A DNA stretch of 64,000 nt, from contig SKCR01021094.1 in the NCBI GenBank assembly GCA_019454045.1, forward strand, positions 185,552 through 249,551. Reading direction: 5' to 3'. A model generated the notes under the pieces. It was not told the DNA's origin, did not search any database, and saw only the letters and a list, made by a program, of their open reading frames with translations. This DNA is from Zanthoxylum bungeanum (taxonomy: Eukaryota; Streptophyta; Magnoliopsida; Sapindales; Rutaceae). A program made the position numbers and the translations under genes. Of the stretch, positions 60,181 to 64,000 are shown piece by piece (positions within the stretch are counted from its first letter, which is position 1; each line of letters begins with the position of its first letter).

Positions 60181-61190
60181 TGATCGGTGGTAAACACACA
60201 CGTTACGCAAGCGCACGTATCGCTCAAGTAGTATAAAATGTATCGATCCCACGAGGACATAATACCTAAGCTATCAATTTATGAAGTTAAATGTCTATGA
60301 GTATCTAATTGATTGATTGTTGGTTGGATGGTGATTTTTATCTGAAACAAGTAAATAAAACAGTGCAAAAGTAAATTTAAGGAAAATAATTATTATAAAG
60401 CTATCTAGGGTTGTGAATCCTTCCAATATCTTTTAACGATGAAATGATTATCTCATGTTTATGCAATATATTGATTTATTAACTTGGAACACGAAAATAT
60501 GCAAAAGCCTATGTCGATGGTCAGATGCAAACACTCAAAGTAACCCAATTAATCATATGTCTATGTTAACCAAGTTACCTGAATTCATTAAGATTAAGTT
60601 CCAATTATCGCTTCCCCCGCCCGACAGGTATATGTCTATCATGTAAGGAAATCTACCTAAGGGACATCTACCCTAAGGTGAGATCGTGAGCTATTGAGTC
60701 TAAGGCTGAAACCTAAAATCCCTTCATCAAGTTCATTTTAAGTTTACCATATCAATCTTATTAGTGGTCAATTAATAAGAAGCATTAAATTAAGACTCAA
60801 TAAATAAACTAGTATATTACCCAAAACATAAAATAACCAACTTATAAACCAGTGATATTGGAATTCATCACAACCCTAGATATGGTATTTAGTTACAACA
60901 CATATCTAGGATTATTAAAGACATAAATAAAGAAAACAACATAAAATGACATTACCAACCGACCATATAGGCAGTATCTATGATGTGGTTATAGGATCCA
61001 CTTTTATTACTTCTAATTTAGAAATCTCCCTTATTATAATATATAAATTTGCATGACATTACCAACCGACCATATAGGCAGTATCCTGATTAAGTCAAAT
61101 TATTAATTCCAACCGACCATAAAGGCGGTATCCAATTAATTCAGGTTAAAATTAATTTAATTAAGTCCAACCTTCCATAAAGGCGGTAGC
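60181..61190 (-). repeat. Partial Athila-type LTR J
   Basis: It starts TGATCGGTGG followed by 'cgcaagcgcacgtatcg', the usual inner end of these LTRs, and proceeds to the 'accgaccata..ggc.gtatcc' array (60955-61190). There K begins. About half an LTR. Confidence 0.75.
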
Positions 61191-61646
61191 TGGTGAGCGG
61201 AAAATATATCACTATTTACCGCCCATTTTACTTAATATTTTGTTTAGTTTCTCGGGTTTGATGAAAATTTGATGTGTTTTGATGTGTTTTGCAGATAAAT
61301 AAAGTATCGGGACTTAATGGAATCAACTCGGGGCTAAAACGATGATATTCGGAGGAAAAAAGGTCAAAAACAAAAATTTACTGTACGAGTCACGAAGTGC
61401 AGTCCTAAATTCTAGTTTTGCGCAAGTTTGGTATTTTGGCCATAACCTTTTCATCCGATATCCGATTGAGCTGATTCAAGTTGCAGATTAAAGAAGACTC
61501 AAAGATCGACAACTTTTAAATTTTATATATTTTCGAATTCTAAAGTTTTCAAGACCGAATTTAACGAATAATCCAATGTATTTTGTGTAATTACTAAAGT
61601 CATTATTAAAAAAAATGGAAAATGACAATTTACAATTGTCAAACTT

Positions 61647-61674
61647 CCACCAAACATGCTTGCATGTTTGGTGG
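61647..61674. repeat. Perfect inverted repeat, 13-bp arms
   Basis: 'ccaccaaacatgc' + tt + 'gcatgtttggtgg'. It lies at the left border of the minisatellite in K. Confidence 0.85.
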
Positions 61675-61820
61675 AATGTTTTTTGGAGTGTCTTGTGGCA
61701 TGTTTGGTGGAGTGTTTGGTGGAGGATTTTGTGGAGTGTTTGGTGGAGTGTTTGGTGGAGGATTTTGTGGAGTGTTTGGTGGAGTGTTTGGTGGAGCAAC
61801 TGGTGGAGAAATTGGTGGAA
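61672..61820 (+). repeat. Minisatellite 'gtttggtggagt' upstream of the TATA box in K
   Basis: About 11-12 units of 12 bp (variants gtttggtggagt, gattttgtggag), ordered in higher-order triplets. Because the unit is a multiple of three, all frames are open on both strands; the resulting 60-120-codon frames are artefacts. Confidence 0.85.
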
Positions 61821-61835
61821 GCCTTTAGATTTTCC

Positions 61836-61843
61836 TATAAATA
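61836..61843 (+). promoter_or_regulatory. TATA box of K
   Basis: TATAAATA, placed immediately behind the minisatellite, corresponding to 1865-1872 in Z. Confidence 0.6.
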
Positions 61844-63097
61844 CCAAGCCATTTAATTTGTAATTCTCATGCTTTCCTTAGGTTTTTGTAAGGAATTTAA
61901 GGATTGCATCTTGTTTGTATTTATTTTCAGTATTTAATTTATGCATTTTTATTTTCAGTAATAGTAGTAGTTTATTTTCTTTTATTTAGTTTTATGTTTT
62001 GTAGTTAATTTTTCGTTGGGGGAGGGTGAAGCTTTTATTATTTTAGTTTAGATTAATCTCCCTTAATTATAATATGGAAATTATAATTTAACATAAAAGG
62101 TTATACCGCCTTAATGGCTGGTTTTATTTATTTGACATAATGTGACACCGCCTATATGGCTGGTCTTTATGTGACAGATGATTACCACATATATGGCTGG
62201 TTTATGGACAAATAATGATACCGTCTTTATGGTCGGTCAGACTTAATTAAAATCTGAATTAATGAGGATACCGGATATATGGCTGGTTGGTAATATCACT
62301 GATAAATTCTATATTATAGTAAGAGAGATTTCTAAATTAGAAATAGTAAAGGTGGATCCCCAATCCCCGGCATTTTATTTTTATTCTAGGGAAGTGATGA
62401 AACACAATATCCACACACTTAATAATTGATTTTCTTTTTATTGGTAATTCTTTAGTTTGTTTATTGAGTCTTAACCTTAATGCTTCTTGTTAATTGGCCA
62501 TTAATAAGATTGATTTGGTAAACTTAAAATGAACTTGACAAAGGGATTTTAGGTTTCAGCCTTAGATTCAATAGCCCACGATCTTCCTTGAGGATAGATA
62601 ACCCTTTAATAGATTTCCTTACAGGATAGACATATACCTGTCGGGCGGGGGTAGCCACTTTTGGAACTTGAACTTAATGAATTCAGGTAACTTGGTTAAC
62701 ATAGACATATGATTAATTGGGTTATTTGGGTATTTGTGTCTGACCATCGACATAGGCTTTTGCATATCTTCGTGTTCCAGGTTAGCAAACTGACTTATTA
62801 CATGTATATAAGAGAATCAATTCATCTTCACGATAATATTGTGTGGAATCACAACCCTAGATCTTTATGTCTTTTATTTATTTTTCTTAGTATTTTCTTT
62901 TGTTTATTTTATTTAAGGAAATCCACATTCAACCAACCAAAAGCAATCATTCTCTTCTCCCTTAATTAGATACTTGTAAATAAATAGTATCAATAATTAA
63001 TAACAACATTATGAATTAAGTCCTCGTGGGGTCGATATTTTTATACTACTTAAACGATACGTGCGCTTGCGTTATACGCGTGTGATTACGTCAGTCA

Positions 63098-63990
63098 GTA
63101 TCCCAGTACGCTTTATGTTCAAGCTCCACATGCAGATGGCATGCTTTAAGTTTATCAGTGGAACATTGCATTACATCTAAGTTCTGGACGACACTATCTA
63201 TCACATCAAATCTGAAACATTCCTCATCTTTTTCATCATTCGAGAAATTCATGGCTTTGAAAACATTGAATGTTGCTTCTTGGTCATGTACCCTCATGGT
63301 TAGTTCACCTTTTTGTACATCAATAATGGTTCAATCTGTAGCCAATAATGGTCTCTCGAGGATGATGGGTACGTCTTTGTCTTCCTCCATGTCAAGGACA
63401 ATGAAATCTGTTAGGAAAATGAATTTGTCGACTTTGACAAGCACATCTTCAACTACACCTCTCGGAAATGTGAGCGTTCTATCAGCAAGTTGCAGAGTGA
63501 CTTAGGTGGGCTTTGCTTCTCCAATCTACAGTTTCCTGTAAATGGACAAAGGCATCAAGTTAATACTAGCACCTAAATCACACAAAGCCTTACCGAAGTA
63601 ATGTTCTCCTATGGTGCAAGGGATGGTGAAACTGCCAGGATCTCTCAACTTTGGGGGAAGCTTCCTCTGAATGATGGCTCTGTATTCTTCTGTCAATGCT
63701 ATCGTCTCATAATCTCCCAATCTTCACTTTCGTGACCGAATATCTTTCATGAATTTGACATAGCTGGGCATTTGTTCCAACGCTTCTGCAAATGGAATGT
63801 TGATATGCAGCTTTTTGAAAATCTCTAGGAATCGAGCAAACTACTTGTCCAGTTTATGTTTTTGGAGACGCTGTGGAAAAGGTGGAGGTGGAGTAAATCT
63901 TTCTCGATCATTTTTTTTTTGCCTCTTTTTCCTCCATCTGTGAATCTGCTTTGCTGCTTTCTTTTGAAACTTCCTCGGTGGATGCCTTGA
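63098..63990 (-). pseudogene. Protease region of L fused to an integrase scrap
   Basis: It contains GDYETIALTEE and GEHYFGKALCDLGASINLMP with an intact DLGAS motif (63526-63720), then QLADRTLTFPRGVVEDVLVKV, then MRVHDQEATFNVFKAM. From about 63155 downwards it reads [10 protein letters not shown] of integrase. Stops at about 63525, 63503 and 63334. The part 63721-64000 matches the Pro/Glu/Lys-rich gag end of G. Confidence 0.75.
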
Positions 63991-64000
63991 TTCCAACATC
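63098..64000 (-). mobile_element. Athila-type element L, fragment with large pol deletion
   Basis: Minus-strand sequence closely related to G's gag-protease region, continuing beyond the window. Near 63140-63155 protease-linker sequence passes directly into integrase (VELEHKAYW). Compared with G this removes RT, RNase H and most of the integrase. Confidence 0.8.

Larger units (their letters stand above)
61191..63097 (+). repeat. LTR K, Athila-type, close to Z
   Basis: About 1.9 kb from TGGTGAGCGG (Z: TGATGAACGG) to TTACGTCAGTCA. TATA box at 61836-61843. The end could be at 63093 or 63097. On its right lies minus-strand integrase, on its left the minus-strand LTR J. No clean target duplication: GTAGC at 61186-61190 against GTATC at 63098-63102. 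Confidence 0.7.

Noticed and set aside
59851..60260. GC-rich overlapping frames that look like a host exon
   Set aside because: The stretch is homologous to the GC-rich part of LTR H (40940-41050), where the frame is not conserved. It is LTR sequence.
61488..61863. Open frames in all frames of the K minisatellite (for example repeated His-Gln-Thr-Leu)
   Set aside because: A 12-bp unit without stops opens every frame; no composition or start signal supports a protein.

Overview
This window is plant nuclear DNA, almost certainly from a flowering plant. It consists almost entirely of nested LTR retrotransposons. I see no ordinary intron-containing host gene, no rRNA or tRNA gene and no prokaryotic signature. 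The evidence is several Ty3/gypsy and Ty1/copia polyproteins, plant-type primer-binding sites (initiator-Met and Asp tRNA), polypurine tracts, TG...CA long terminal repeats and 5-bp target-site duplications. The species cannot be named from this sequence.

Layout from left to right. 1-3257 (+): 3' end and 3' LTR of an Athila-type element (Z), inserted in the reverse transcriptase of a Tat-lineage gypsy element. 3258-11958 (+): rest of that Tat element (RT, RNase H, second RNase H, integrase, repeat-rich 3' region, 3.9-kb LTR). The Tat element sits in the leader of copia element A (+), which occupies 11959-14683 and 31504-33849. A is split by copia element B (-, 14684-31503, TSD GTAAA). B's left LTR is split by C (-, 15221-20394, TSD GTTTG), a gag-only deletion derivative of A's family. 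B's right LTR is split by the solo LTR D (-, 28335-30742, TSD AAAGT). 33850-37515 (+): decayed chromovirus tail and LTR E. 37516-40398 and 55555-56354 (-): a gutted gypsy element F, whose LTR is split by LTR H (+). H is in turn split by Athila-type element G (-, 42301-54322, TSD TATGT). To the right lie an unassigned LTR-like stretch, LTR I (-, same family as H), a partial LTR J (-), LTR K (+), and a deleted Athila fragment L (-) running off the window.

The most interesting object is G. It has two matching LTRs, an Asp-tRNA primer site and a decayed gag-pol with an intact-looking integrase core. In the env position, between integrase and the 3' LTR, it carries two extra reading frames in the same orientation. 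One (46354-46902, one in-frame stop) has a basic stretch followed by four cysteines, resembling the cysteine-rich nucleic-acid-binding proteins of plant flexiviruses. The other (45453-46106) is an uninterrupted, intronless 217-codon LOG-type cytokinin-activating phosphoribohydrolase. It keeps the PGGxGTxxE motif and ends in a basic KRRR run plus an LDLNL (EAR-like) tail. Both frames are preceded by strong candidate 3' splice sites. My reading is that G is, or was, a retroelement carrying a hormone-activating enzyme and a nucleic-acid-binding protein as accessory genes. Z at the left edge shares G's distinctive 3' region; the window begins about 35 bases after the point where a LOG gene in Z would end.
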